A DNA stretch of 64,000 nt from Alphaproteobacteria bacterium (GTDB taxonomy: Bacteria > Pseudomonadota > Alphaproteobacteria > Reyranellales > Reyranellaceae), in NCBI GenBank assembly GCA_017308235.1, contig JAFKFL010000018.1, forward strand, positions 119,709 to 183,708. The letters are read 5' to 3'. Positions 9,133-18,512 of the stretch are shown one piece after another. Under the pieces are notes generated by a model. The model saw only the letters and a list, made by a program, of their open reading frames with translations, was not told the DNA's origin and did not search any database. Positions within the stretch are counted from its first letter, which is position 1, and the number at the start of each line of letters is the position of its first letter. A program made the translations under genes and the position numbers.

Positions 9133-9351
9133 CTATTTGTTGAACGAATCGGCAATGGTCTTGAAGTTCGCGGTCGTTTGCTCGCCGATCGCGGCGATAT
9201 CCGCGTTACGATTGACCCATTGCCGCGCCGACTCAGGCACCTTGAAGCCCAAGATCGTCTCGGGCAGCTTCAAAGAGGAACCGGTGGTCGCAGCAATATA
9301 AAGGACACCAGCGAGCGAAAGCTTGATCGACCAATTCAATAAAAAACGCAT
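9133..9351 (-). CDS. Small membrane-anchored hypothetical protein
   Basis: A 72-residue protein starts at an ATG 6 bases after GGAG (MRFLLNWSIKLSLAGVLYIAA). One N-terminal hydrophobic segment acts as an anchor or uncleaved signal, and the ~45-residue polar tail (ESARQWVNRNADIAAIGEQTT) would lie in the periplasm. Its ribosome-binding site and dedicated terminator argue that it is a genuine, separately transcribed gene. The function is unknown. Confidence 0.62.
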   Translation of the reverse strand: MRFLLNWSIKLSLAGVLYIAATTGSSLKLPETILGFKVPESARQWVNRNADIAAIGEQTTANFKTIADSFNK

Positions 9352-9412
9352 CGAAATCTCCAATATGCGGAGGATAGTTTCGGCGCGTCGGCACATACAG
9401 TGCCCGATGGTA

Positions 9413-10288
9413 TCAATTGTGTTGAGGCCGCCCTCGTCGCCCTGAGAACGCAGCTCTTACGTGCTCGGCAAGATCGCGCGCCGCAGGGCTGATGCCCGGC
9501 GGGACATAAAGGTTGATGCGAAATTCCGGCAATGACGGAAGCTTCGCCTCGCGGCCCAGGATCTCGAAACGTTCCGGCACAGAGGACCGCAGCAAGGGCG
9601 CCACGGCGAGGCCCGCCTCGAGAACGGCATAGACCGGCTCGAGCCTGCTCACTTCGCAGACCGGACGCCAATCGCGTCGCACCTTGCCCAGTGCCTCGAT
9701 CGCGACAGGTCGGAAGACGCAGGTCGGTGCGCCGAGCGACACCGGCAACGGATCCTTGAGATGCGCGTCACCATCGACGGCACCAACCCAGACCAGCCGG
9801 TCGGTGCGCAAGGTCTCGCCGTGACGACCGCATTCGGTCTCGGTGGTGAGCGCGAGATCGACGCCGCCCGACCGCAGCGTCTCGCGCACGACGCGCGAAT
9901 CCTCGCACACCAGGCTGACGCGCACGCGCGGCTGCGCCTTGGCGAAACCGCGCAGGATCGGCGGCACGACGCTCGCGATGATGTCGTAGGGAACGCCGAG
10001 CCGAACCTCGCCTTCGAACGACGGCGTGCGCATCGCGGACAGCAGTTCGTCGTTCTGCATCACCAATCGCCGCGCCTCGGCAAGCAACCGTTCGCCGGCC
10101 GGGGCCAGCATCAACCGCCGCCCCTGGCGTTCGAACAGCCGCGCCTCGAGGATGTCCTCCAGCCGCTTCACCTGTTGCGACACCGCGGCCTGGCTCACGC
10201 CGAGCGCGGCCGCCGCGCGCGTGACGCCGCCCGCTTCCACCACGGTCGAGAAGGTTCGCAGCAAGGCGATGTCGAGATTGCGTGCCAT
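9413..10288 (-). CDS. LysR-type transcriptional regulator
   Basis: This 291-residue regulator has an N-terminal winged helix-turn-helix (residues ~4-62: LDIALLRTFSTVVEAGGVTRAAAALGVSQAAVSQQVKRLE) and a periplasmic-binding-protein-like effector domain. The start MARNLDIALLRTF is the usual LysR beginning, though the frame extends to 10330. It is divergent from the DapA-type gene at 10386 across a short gap holding a TTC-N11-GAA site, so I infer that it controls that gene and itself. The inducer is unknown. Confidence 0.9.
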   Translation of the reverse strand: MARNLDIALLRTFSTVVEAGGVTRAAAALGVSQAAVSQQVKRLEDILEARLFERQGRRLMLAPAGERLLAEARRLVMQNDELLSAMRTPSFEGEVRLGVPYDIIASVVPPILRGFAKAQPRVRVSLVCEDSRVVRETLRSGGVDLALTTETECGRHGETLRTDRLVWVGAVDGDAHLKDPLPVSLGAPTCVFRPVAIEALGKVRRDWRPVCEVSRLEPVYAVLEAGLAVAPLLRSSVPERFEILGREAKLPSLPEFRINLYVPPGISPAARDLAEHVRAAFSGRRGRPQHN

Positions 10289-10329
10289 GTCGAAACCATA
10301 AGCTTTCGTGAACGATCCTATCCAGAACA

Positions 10330-10346
10330 TTCGATATTCTTATGAA
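10330..10346. promoter_or_regulatory. Candidate LysR operator (TTC-N11-GAA)
   Basis: TTC at 10330-10332 and GAA at 10344-10346 flank exactly 11 bases between the divergent LysR and DapA-type genes. This fits the T-N11-A LysR box. The surroundings are also locally AT-rich. Only the pattern and the position support it. Confidence 0.45.
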
Positions 10347-10385
10347 CCGAAATCAGCGATCCTTGCCGCAGTCGGAGGGATGCAC

Positions 10386-11270
10386 ATGAATACGAAGATC
10401 TCGGGACTGTGGGTGCCGCTGGTGACGCCGTTCAAGGACGGGGCCGTCGACTATGCGAGCTACGAGCGCCTGGTCGCGCATTACATCGCTTGCGGTGCCA
10501 ACGGCTTGTTCCCCCTCGGCACGACGGGCGAATCGCCTGCGCTAGATGACGGCGAGGTCGAAGCCGTGATCGAACGCACGCTGGCGGTGGCGGCGGGCCG
10601 GGTGCCGGTGTTCGTCGGCATCGGCGGCAATGCCACGCACAAGGTCGAGAAGATGCTGCGGCGGCTGGAGCACCTGCCGTTCGACGGGATCGTGTCGGTC
10701 TGTCCCTACTACAACCGCCCGAGCCAGGACGGCCTGATCGGACACTTCCGGGCCATTGCCGAGGCGACCGATCGGCAGGTGCTGATCTACAACATCCCCT
10801 ATCGCACGGCCGTGAACCTCTCCAACGATTCGCTGATCGAGCTGGCACAGGTTCCCAACATCGTGGGTACCAAGGACAGCTCCGGCAGCATCGCCCAGTC
10901 GCTCGACCTGCTCGCGCGCAAGCCTGCCGGCTTCTCGGTGCTCACCGGCGAGGATGCGCTTTATTTCACCATGATGGCGAACGGCGCCGACGGCGGCATC
11001 CTCGCGGCCAGCCACCTGATGACCGAGCGCTTCCTCGAGGTCGATCGCCGCTTCGCCGCCAACGATCTCGCCGGCGCGCGCCAGGCGTGGGCGCCGCTCG
11101 CCGGGTTCGTGCCGCTCCTGTTCGCCGAAGCTAATCCGATGCCGATCAAGCACTGCCTGTGGCGGCAGGGCTTGATCGCCTCACCCGAATGCCGCCTGCC
11201 GCTGACACGCATCTCCGACGGACTGGCGCGCCAGCTCGACGCGCTTTTCGCCGAACGGCGCGCGGCCTAG
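10386..11270 (+). CDS. dapA: 4-hydroxy-tetrahydrodipicolinate synthase (DapA) family aldolase
   Basis: A 294-residue TIM-barrel of the DHDPS/N-acetylneuraminate lyase family. Visible motifs are the substrate loop [11 protein letters not shown], the tyrosine of YNIPYRT (the Arg that contacts the dicarboxylate in true DapA is also present) and the Schiff-base lysine in GTKDSSG. The start at 10386 is 6 bases after GGAGGG, while the ATG at 10380 touches the ribosome-binding site. In lysine biosynthesis DapA joins pyruvate and aspartate semialdehyde. However, the divergent LysR gene suggests a regulated, possibly catabolic family member, so the symbol is tentative. Confidence 0.78.
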   Translation: MNTKISGLWVPLVTPFKDGAVDYASYERLVAHYIACGANGLFPLGTTGESPALDDGEVEAVIERTLAVAAGRVPVFVGIGGNATHKVEKMLRRLEHLPFDGIVSVCPYYNRPSQDGLIGHFRAIAEATDRQVLIYNIPYRTAVNLSNDSLIELAQVPNIVGTKDSSGSIAQSLDLLARKPAGFSVLTGEDALYFTMMANGADGGILAASHLMTERFLEVDRRFAANDLAGARQAWAPLAGFVPLLFAEANPMPIKHCLWRQGLIASPECRLPLTRISDGLARQLDALFAERRAA

Positions 11271-11680
11271 CTGCGCGCCTTCAGGAGGTCGCGGATCTCG
11301 GTCAGCAGCACTTCCTGCGGCGGAGGCGCTGCGGGCGCTTCCGCCTCTTTCTTCGACATGCGGTTGATGCCGCGCACGACCAGGAACAGCACCCAGGCGA
11401 TGATGAGGAAGTTCACCGTGACGGTGATGAAGGTGCCGTAGCCCAGCGTCGCGCCCGCCTTCTTGGCGGCGTCATAGGTCGTGGCCTGGCTGGAGGCGGA
11501 CGTGAGGCCGACGAAGTAGTTGGTGAAGTCGAGCCCACCGAAGATGCGGCCGATGATCGGCATGATAACATCGTCGACCAGCGACGACACGATCTTGCCG
11601 AACGCCGCACCGATGATCACGCCGATGGCGAGATCGACGACATTGCCGCGCATCGCGAATTTTTTGAATTCCTCGAGCAT
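11267..11680 (-). CDS. mscL: Large-conductance mechanosensitive channel MscL
   Basis: This 137-residue inner-membrane channel opens on hypo-osmotic shock. The N-terminal amphipathic helix and TM1 ([31 protein letters not shown]) are near-canonical, followed by a periplasmic loop, TM2 ([16 protein letters not shown]) and a charged C-terminal bundle. The start is 6-9 bases after AGGGGAGAG, which excludes the longer frame. Its stop shares the bases CTAG with the stop of the convergent DapA-type gene. It follows the AEC carrier by 17 bases on the same strand, so the two are probably one operon. Confidence 0.95.
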   Translation of the reverse strand: MLEEFKKFAMRGNVVDLAIGVIIGAAFGKIVSSLVDDVIMPIIGRIFGGLDFTNYFVGLTSASSQATTYDAAKKAGATLGYGTFITVTVNFLIIAWVLFLVVRGINRMSKKEAEAPAAPPPQEVLLTEIRDLLKARS

Positions 11681-11697
11681 TCCACTCTCCCCTGTTG

Positions 11698-12642
11698 TCA
11701 GGTAACGCGGAGCCAAACCAACAGCGCTGACACCGTGATCACCGAGGCCGCCGTCGATAACAACACGGAGGCGGTGTTCTGCTCAATAGAGATATCGAAC
11801 TGCTTGGCCAGCACGAAGGCATTCGCCGCAGTCGGCAGAGCCGCCATCAGGAGCGCAACCTTGCCGGGCACCGAATGCAAATCGACGAACAACGACAGCA
11901 GCATCGCCGCCAGCAACGGCTGCAGCATGAGCTTGATCAGCGTGGCGAGGCCTGCGTCGAGCAGACCGCGCTTGATCGACTTGTCGGCGAGGAAGAGACC
12001 GATGGCGAACAGCGCGCACGGTGCCGCAGCGGCGCCCAGCAGGTCGACGAACTTCAGGGCCGGCACGGGAATCTCGATGCCGAGCGCGGAGACCACGAGC
12101 CCGAGCGCAATCGACAGCGGCAGCGGGTTGCGGGCGACGTTCCAGGCCGCGCGCAGGAAGGTTCGCACGGGGCCGTGGCCCGCCGCCACCTCGAGTTCGA
12201 TCATCATCACGCCCAGCACCATCGACACAACCGCTGTCACGATCACCGTCAGCATCGCCGGCGGCAGCCCGGCTTCACCGAAGGCCGCGAGGCAGAGCGG
12301 CACGCCCATGTAGCCGACGTTTCCCCACGACGAGGCGATGCCTTGCAGGCTCATGGCTGCAAGGCCCCTTTCGCCGCGGCTTGAGATACGGGTCGACAGC
12401 ATGCCGAGGCCGAAGGTGGCCAGCACCGCGAGGCCGAAACCTGCAAGAAGGGCCGGGTTCAGCACCGTCATCACCGGCGTCCGCGCCAGGGTGCCGAAGA
12501 AGAGAAGCGGCAGGGCGAAGATGCTGACAAACTGGTTGAGCGCCGCCGTGGCTTCGCCGCCCAGCAATCGGAACCGGCCGGCGAGATAGCCGATGAGGAT
12601 GACCGCGAAGATCGGCGCGGCGACGTTCAGGATGGCTTGCAC
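11698..12642 (-). CDS. AEC-family (auxin/malonate efflux) transporter
   Basis: A 314-residue membrane protein with about ten helices in the 5+5 arrangement of the AEC family (PF03547), beginning [23 protein letters not shown]. The internal [10 protein letters not shown] motif is typical. The frame runs back to TTG codons at 12690, but the GTG at 12642 gives the conventional AEC N-terminus. Members export or import carboxylates such as malonate. The substrate here is unknown. The region before it (12660-12715) is markedly AT-rich and probably holds its promoter. Confidence 0.87.
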   Translation of the reverse strand: MQAILNVAAPIFAVILIGYLAGRFRLLGGEATAALNQFVSIFALPLLFFGTLARTPVMTVLNPALLAGFGLAVLATFGLGMLSTRISSRGERGLAAMSLQGIASSWGNVGYMGVPLCLAAFGEAGLPPAMLTVIVTAVVSMVLGVMMIELEVAAGHGPVRTFLRAAWNVARNPLPLSIALGLVVSALGIEIPVPALKFVDLLGAAAAPCALFAIGLFLADKSIKRGLLDAGLATLIKLMLQPLLAAMLLSLFVDLHSVPGKVALLMAALPTAANAFVLAKQFDISIEQNTASVLLSTAASVITVSALLVWLRVT

Positions 12643-12761
12643 GTTCTGTGCTTCTACCGAAAGATTAAGAATTTGACACAACAGATACAAATCAAATAAT
12701 ATTTTTTCATCACATGAGGCCGCACCGCTCCTCCTCCGTCAGCGGCCCGGGAGATGTCCGC

Positions 12762-13121
12762 ATGCGTCTATTGTTCGCCAGCCTCGCGGCGGTGACCGCG
12801 GTTGCCTTTGCCGCGCCGTCCTTCGCCCAAGATACCCCGTCCTCCTCGCCCACTCCGACCCCGATCACCAAGCCCGTCAAGCACCGGACCAGTTCGACCG
12901 GCTGCAGCGCTCTCAAGGGCCAGAGCGCCAAGGAATACTGCCTCAAGCAGCGGGCCCACGCGCACGTGACCAAGCCTCACAAGGCGTCCAAGAAGGTTGC
13001 CTCCTCCAAGTCGGCACCGTCCGCCGTGCCGGGCGACACCGCCCCGGTCACGCAGTCGGCCCCCTCGCCGTCGCAATCCCAGTCGGTCGCCGTTCCGCCG
13101 CTGCCGCAGAAGACGCTGTAG
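12762..13121 (+). CDS. Small exported lysine/serine/proline-rich protein
   Basis: This 119-residue protein starts at an ATG 8 bases after GGGAG. A Sec signal (MRLLFASLAAVTAVAFAAPSFA) is followed by a low-complexity mature part. Two cysteines in STGCSALKGQSAKEYCLKQ are spaced somewhat like PsiF-type repeats, but the similarity is weak. The tail is basic and then Ser/Pro/Gln-rich, probably disordered. A short terminator follows the stop. Confidence 0.7.
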   Translation: MRLLFASLAAVTAVAFAAPSFAQDTPSSSPTPTPITKPVKHRTSSTGCSALKGQSAKEYCLKQRAHAHVTKPHKASKKVASSKSAPSAVPGDTAPVTQSAPSPSQSQSVAVPPLPQKTL

Positions 13122-13134
13122 CCCTTCGGGCTTT
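13120..13134 (+). terminator. Short GC hairpin terminator
   Basis: AGCCC-TTC-GGGCT followed by TT overlaps the stop codon of the exported protein gene. The stem is only five pairs and the T-run is short, so efficiency is uncertain. Confidence 0.45.
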
Positions 13135-13195
13135 GGCCATCGCAAGCGCCGCCGGCGCGGGCTAGTCTTCGCTCTCCCAAACAAGGGAGAGTGCT

Positions 13196-14059
13196 ATGTC
13201 CAGTTCCGCTGCCTTGATCTCGACCGATGACCTTGCGCGCCGCTTGGGCGCGCCGGGGCTGCGGATCTTCGACTGCACCACCTATCTCAGGCCCCGTCCC
13301 GAGGGCGGCTACAACGCCGAAAGCGGTCGCGCCAACTACGACAAGGGCCATATTCCCGGGGCCGCCTTTCTCGACCTCGGCGCCGAGCTCTCCGATCAAA
13401 ACTCGACGCTGCGCTTCACCCTGCCGCCGCTCGACGCGCTCACCAAGGCCTTCGCCGCCAAAGGCATCGGCCACGGCACGTTCGTGGTCCTCTATAGCCA
13501 CGCCTCGCCCAACTGGGCGACGCGCCTGTGGTGGATGCTGCGCGCGATCGGCTTCGACGAGGCCGCGATCCTCGATGGCGGCCTCGACAAGTGGAAGGCA
13601 GAGAACCGCCCGCTCTCGACCGAGCCCGCGACCTATCCCGCGGCGACCCTCACCTTGCGTGGCCGGCCCGAGATCTTCGTCGACAAGAACGAGATCAAGA
13701 GCGCGATCGGAAAGCCGGACACGCTGACTCTGAATGCGCTCAGCCTCGACCAGCACAAGGGCACGGGCGGCGTCATCTACGGCCGGCCGGGCCGCATCGC
13801 GGGATCTTCCTGCGTGCCGGCGGCGAGCCTGTTCGGGCCGGACAAGGCGCTGAAGCCGATCGCCGACCTCCGGGCCGCGTTCGAAGGCGTTGGCGCCGAG
13901 CCCAACAAGCGTATCCTGGTCTATTGCGGCGGCGGCATTGCGGCCACGCTCGATGCGTTTGTGTTGACGGCGATGCTGGGCCACAAGAACGTATCGGTGT
14001 ACGACAATTCGATGCAGGAATGGTCGAACGATTCGAGCCTGCCGATGGAAACCGGCTGA
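13196..14059 (+). CDS. Two-domain sulfurtransferase (rhodanese / 3-mercaptopyruvate sulfurtransferase)
   Basis: This 287-residue protein is made of two rhodanese domains. The N-terminal one keeps the CDC25-like fold signatures (DKGHIPGAAFLDL) but has YSHASP where an active cysteine would be, so it is non-catalytic. The C-terminal one carries the six-residue active loop CGGGIA (LVYCGGGIAATLDAFVL). The loop composition leaves thiosulfate or 3-mercaptopyruvate open as the sulfur donor. The start follows GGGAGAG. Given the sox operon elsewhere in the window a role in sulfur handling is plausible, but there is no linkage. Confidence 0.88.
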   Translation: MSSSAALISTDDLARRLGAPGLRIFDCTTYLRPRPEGGYNAESGRANYDKGHIPGAAFLDLGAELSDQNSTLRFTLPPLDALTKAFAAKGIGHGTFVVLYSHASPNWATRLWWMLRAIGFDEAAILDGGLDKWKAENRPLSTEPATYPAATLTLRGRPEIFVDKNEIKSAIGKPDTLTLNALSLDQHKGTGGVIYGRPGRIAGSSCVPAASLFGPDKALKPIADLRAAFEGVGAEPNKRILVYCGGGIAATLDAFVLTAMLGHKNVSVYDNSMQEWSNDSSLPMETG

Positions 14060-14069
14060 GAGGAACGCC

Positions 14070-14363
14070 ATGCCCGCCTACATGATCGTCGAGGTCGAGA
14101 CGACCGACGAGGCCTTGATGACCGAATACCGCAAGCACACGCCGGGCCTGGTGGCCAAGTTCGGCGGCAAGTTCATCGTGCGCGGTGGCAAGACGACATG
14201 TCTCGAAGGCGACTGGACGCCGCCGCGCCTGGTGGTGCTTGAGTTCCCCGATATGGCCTCGCTCGAACGCTTCTATCACTCGCCCGAATACAAGCCCGTC
14301 CTGGCGATGCGGCTGAAGGCCGGGAAGTCGCGCGCCATCGCTGTCGACGGCCATTCCGGCTGA
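14070..14363 (+). CDS. DUF1330-family small protein
   Basis: A 97-residue protein with the DUF1330 ferredoxin-like fold signature: MPAYMIVEVETTDEALMTEYRKHTP at the start, GGKFIVRGG in the middle and LVVLEFPDMASLERFYHSPEY at the end. The biochemical role of this dimeric alpha/beta-barrel family is unknown. It follows the sulfurtransferase gene by 10 bases. Its TGA overlaps the ATG of the next gene, so these genes form an operon. Confidence 0.86.
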   Translation: MPAYMIVEVETTDEALMTEYRKHTPGLVAKFGGKFIVRGGKTTCLEGDWTPPRLVVLEFPDMASLERFYHSPEYKPVLAMRLKAGKSRAIAVDGHSG

Positions 14364-15433
14364 TGGCCTCGCCATCGGCGCTGGCGGCCTATCGCGCCGT
14401 CGGCACGCTCTACAATGCGTTGATGACATCGCTGGTGCTGGGCCTCGTCACGCGGCGCGGCGAGAAGACGGCACGCGACTACGTGTTCCGGCATTTCCGC
14501 CGCCAGCATCTGGAGAAGTTCCTGCCAGGGCTGCAGAAGCTCGGCTTGGCCGACCAGCCGCCGGCGCCGGCCTGCGCGCTCTACCACTATCACTCGAACG
14601 CGCTGGGTGGCGTGAAGACCGGCTACCTGCGCGAGAGCGACCGCAAGGCGTGGGTGCGCTATCCGCCACCGCGCTGGATCTGGCGCGGCACCGCGATCGC
14701 GGCCGTTCCGCATTCGGTATCAGCGGCCATGCTGCACGGCTGGCACGGCCACAACGGCCAGTCGCTGGGCAAGCCCAATCTCGGCTTCGTCTGTACCGGC
14801 ATGACGGTCGACGGGATGCCCGGCCTCGAGGGCTATTACGTCGAATACGACCAGCCACTGAAGGAAGAAGAGCGCGTGCGCTTCGCCTACGGCACCGAGG
14901 AGATGCCGCGCGTGGACTGGAGCCGGCAGCCCAGGCTCGAGACGACGAACTGGCCCGAGGAGCGGCGGCTAAAGACCTTCCGTGCCTATGCAGTCGAGTA
15001 TGTGCGCACCATGTTGCCCACTCTCCAGGAACTGCTTGGCGCCGAAGCAGCGCAACAGGAGCTGGGCCGCGTGGCGCGTCTCGTCGGCCTGCAGTTCCAT
15101 GAGGAGACGGCGCGCGAGATGGATTTGCCGACCGACGTTGAACGCGGCGATCTGCAAAGCGCACGCGACTTCTCGCGCTGGCTCGCGGCAGTGCTGGCGG
15201 CCGAGGGCGAAGAGGTCGAAACGACCGAGGCCGATGGTGCCATCATTTTGCGCGCATCGGGCTGGCGGATCGCGCGCGAGCTCCCGCTCACCGATCCCCT
15301 GAGGGCCTTCGACGCCTGGAACGAGCTCTGGCTTGGCGCCGCCGCCGCGTGCGACCGGTTCCTGAGAGTTCAGACCACGCGGTCGCTCGGCGTGCGCGGT
15401 TGGGAGATTGCCTGGCGAATCGCGCCGAGGTAG
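14363..15433 (+). CDS. Conserved hypothetical protein, 356 residues
   Basis: I do not recognise a family with confidence. The protein is soluble, with no signal peptide, and rich in Trp, His and Arg (HYHSNALGGVKTGYLRES, AMLHGWHGHNGQSLGKPNLGF). The second half is helical (MLPTLQELLGAEAAQQELGRVARLVGLQFHEETA), then comes a region resembling small-ligand-binding folds. The start codon sits in the stop of the DUF1330 gene (TGATG), so it is translationally coupled to it. The 3' end overlaps the convergent Nudix gene by 64 bases. Coding status is well supported by length and codon use. Confidence 0.7.
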   Translation: MASPSALAAYRAVGTLYNALMTSLVLGLVTRRGEKTARDYVFRHFRRQHLEKFLPGLQKLGLADQPPAPACALYHYHSNALGGVKTGYLRESDRKAWVRYPPPRWIWRGTAIAAVPHSVSAAMLHGWHGHNGQSLGKPNLGFVCTGMTVDGMPGLEGYYVEYDQPLKEEERVRFAYGTEEMPRVDWSRQPRLETTNWPEERRLKTFRAYAVEYVRTMLPTLQELLGAEAAQQELGRVARLVGLQFHEETAREMDLPTDVERGDLQSARDFSRWLAAVLAAEGEEVETTEADGAIILRASGWRIARELPLTDPLRAFDAWNELWLGAAAACDRFLRVQTTRSLGVRGWEIAWRIAPR

Positions 15434-15792
15434 CCGGCCGGCAAGCGGTGCCCGGCGATCGTTTCGCCGAGCTCGTCGAGCGGCACCCAGCGTGTCTCGA
15501 CATGCTCGTAGCTCGGTGTCGCTGCGGAGGCGCCGACGAGCAGGCAGCCATACGCCACAATTTTCACGAACCGCCCCGGCAGCACCTCGAACAGATGTTC
15601 GTCGAGCAGCGCGCCGACTTCGACTTCGAGCCCTGCCTCTTCCCGAACCTCGCGCTTGAGCGCACCGCGATGATCCTCGCTTGCATCGGGCCTCCCGCCC
15701 GGCAGATCCCACTCACCGCGCTCGTTCAGGAGCAGAAGGACATGACCCTGATCGATCAGGATACCCTTCACAGAGACGGGATGCGTGTTCAT
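15370..15792 (-). CDS. Nudix hydrolase
   Basis: A 140-residue protein with a complete Nudix box, G-x5-E-x7-REVREEAG (residues ~33-55). Nudix enzymes hydrolyse nucleoside diphosphates linked to another moiety, using Mg2+ held by the REVREE glutamates. The substrate cannot be assigned. There is no clear ribosome-binding site, and a long palindrome starts 9 bases upstream of the ATG. The gene's 3' end lies inside the convergent hypothetical gene. Confidence 0.88.
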   Translation of the reverse strand: MNTHPVSVKGILIDQGHVLLLLNERGEWDLPGGRPDASEDHRGALKREVREEAGLEVEVGALLDEHLFEVLPGRFVKIVAYGCLLVGASAATPSYEHVETRWVPLDELGETIAGHRLPAGYLGAIRQAISQPRTPSDRVV

Positions 15793-15800
15793 GGGCTTCG

Positions 15801-15883
15801 CAAAGGTCCCTCACTACGTTCGGGATGACACCATTGTTGATCGCAAGGGCGGTGTCATCCCGAGCGTCAGCGAGGGACCTTTG
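15801..15883. repeat. Long intergenic palindrome, family A (complete)
   Basis: A 32-base arm (15801-15832, beginning CAAAGGTCCCTC and ending GGGATGACACC) is repeated in inverted orientation at 15851-15883 with about 90% identity. Together they form an 83-base hairpin with an 18-base loop. Related copies occur at 36353-36448 and, as a single arm, at 43641-43669. It behaves like a REP-type element rather than a terminator. Confidence 0.85.
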
Positions 15884-15894
15884 CAGCGTCTTGC

Positions 15895-15928
15895 ACAAAA
15901 GAAAAGGCCGGGATCGCTCCCGGCCTTT
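15895..15928 (-). terminator. Rho-independent terminator of groES-groEL
   Basis: AAAGGCCGGGA (15903-15913) and TCCCGGCCTTT (15918-15928) form a perfect 11-pair stem with a TCGC loop. On the minus strand it is followed by TTTTCTTTTG. It lies 25 bases after the groEL stop. Confidence 0.88.
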
Positions 15929-15953
15929 CCGCATTTTCGAAGAACGATTGGAC

Positions 15954-17594
<1,641 letters not shown>

Positions 17595-17644
17595 TCAATC
17601 CCTCTTGGATGATGAGTTGATGTCTTGATGGATGGGGGAAGCGA

Positions 17645-17959
17645 TCAGGCGGCCTTCTTGACCGCGGCGGAACCCTCGAGGATTCCCATGATGTCGCTTT
17701 CCTTCATGATCAGATACTCGACACCGTCGAGCTTGATCTCGGTGCCGGACCACTTGCCGAACAGGATGCGGTCACCGGCCTTGACGTCGAGCGCAACGAG
17801 AGCGCCCTTGTCGTCACGGGCGCCCGGACCAACGGCGACGATCTCGCCTTCCATCGGCTTTTCCTTAGCCGTGTCCGGGATGATGATGCCGCCCTTGGTC
17901 TTGTCTTCTTCCGCGACGCGCTTGACCACGACGCGATCGTGAAGCGGACGGAACTTCAT
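17645..17959 (-). CDS. groS: 10-kDa co-chaperonin GroES
   Basis: A 104-residue co-chaperonin: [29 protein letters not shown] contains the mobile loop ([10 protein letters not shown]) that docks on GroEL, and VLFGKW-type ([12 protein letters not shown]) roof sequence follows. The start is fixed by GGAGG 7 bases upstream, so the longer frame to 18058, which runs through the CIRCE element, is not used. It is the first gene of the groES-groEL operon. Confidence 0.97.
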   Translation of the reverse strand: MKFRPLHDRVVVKRVAEEDKTKGGIIIPDTAKEKPMEGEIVAVGPGARDDKGALVALDVKAGDRILFGKWSGTEIKLDGVEYLIMKESDIMGILEGSAAVKKAA

Positions 17960-18023
17960 GCTGTTGCCTCCATAAACCCTGGTTTCGCCTGTGCGGCCGC
18001 AGCGGGCCGCGATTTCGGACCTG

Positions 18024-18050
18024 TCAGCACTCTCGCGAGGTGAGTGCCAA
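18024..18050 (-). promoter_or_regulatory. CIRCE element (HrcA operator)
   Basis: TCAGCACTC-N9-GAGTGCCAA matches the CIRCE consensus TTAGCACTC-N9-GAGTGCTAA at 16 of 18 arm positions. It lies between the groES start and its promoter. HrcA is the known repressor that binds CIRCE. An hrcA gene is not in the window. Confidence 0.9.
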
Positions 18051-18060
18051 AGGCGCACTG

Positions 18061-18089
18061 GATTTAGGGTTGTAGCTGGTTGGAGTCAA
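18061..18089 (-). promoter_or_regulatory. Probable groES promoter
   Basis: On the minus strand TTGACT (18084-18089) is followed after exactly 17 bases by TAAATC (18061-18066), 10 bases upstream of the CIRCE element. The -35 hexamer is strong and the -10 is weak. The placement is just what a CIRCE-repressed promoter needs. Confidence 0.6.
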
Positions 18090-18240
18090 GGTAAAGGCAG
18101 TGCGATTGCCCAGGGTCATCTCGCACTAGCAGCAATCTCAGGTGGGTGCTGCTAAGTATTTGATTCAAAAATATTTTTATTGGTTTTTCATTAAAGGCGC
18201 GTGACTATTCCCATGTAAGTGTCGTGTCAAGGAGTGATCG

Positions 18241-18507
18241 ATGGATCGTTCTTTTGTTGCGCAGCTTAACAACTACCGCATCACCACCGCCGAAATCCTC
18301 TATTGGATGCCCGATCATCGGCATGTCCTGCAAAGCTACGTCTGGCAGAACCTGGATCTCGCCCCCCGTTTCCCCAATCTGACCAAGTTCCTCGATTTCT
18401 GGGAACATAACCTCGAAGGCAAATTGCACCGCGTCCGGGTAGCGAGCGCCCAGCTCATCAAGCCGGCCGAATTCGGCTTCGCCAGCGGTCTCTACCACCT
18501 GCACTAG
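18241..18507 (+). CDS. usg: Usg-family protein
   Basis: This 88-residue protein matches the small Usg family of alphaproteobacteria (PF06233): NNYRITTAEILYWMPDHRHVLQSYVWQNLDLAPRFPNLTKFLDFWEHNLEG. The biochemical function is not known to me, and the name comes from an association with amino-acid biosynthesis loci. The start ATG is 7 bases after AAGGAG. The 18145-18200 stretch before it is very AT-rich and likely contains the promoter. Confidence 0.87.
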   Translation: MDRSFVAQLNNYRITTAEILYWMPDHRHVLQSYVWQNLDLAPRFPNLTKFLDFWEHNLEGKLHRVRVASAQLIKPAEFGFASGLYHLH

Positions 18508-18512
18508 ATCGT

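Noticed and set aside
15801..15883. Family A palindrome as a terminator or CRISPR-like repeat
   Set aside because: It has no T-run, the groEL terminator is separate, and there are no regularly spaced direct repeats with unique spacers. No CRISPR array was found anywhere in the window.
17960..18058. Longer GroES frame
   Set aside because: It would run through the CIRCE operator and has no ribosome-binding site, while GGAGG precedes the canonical MKFRPLHDR start.
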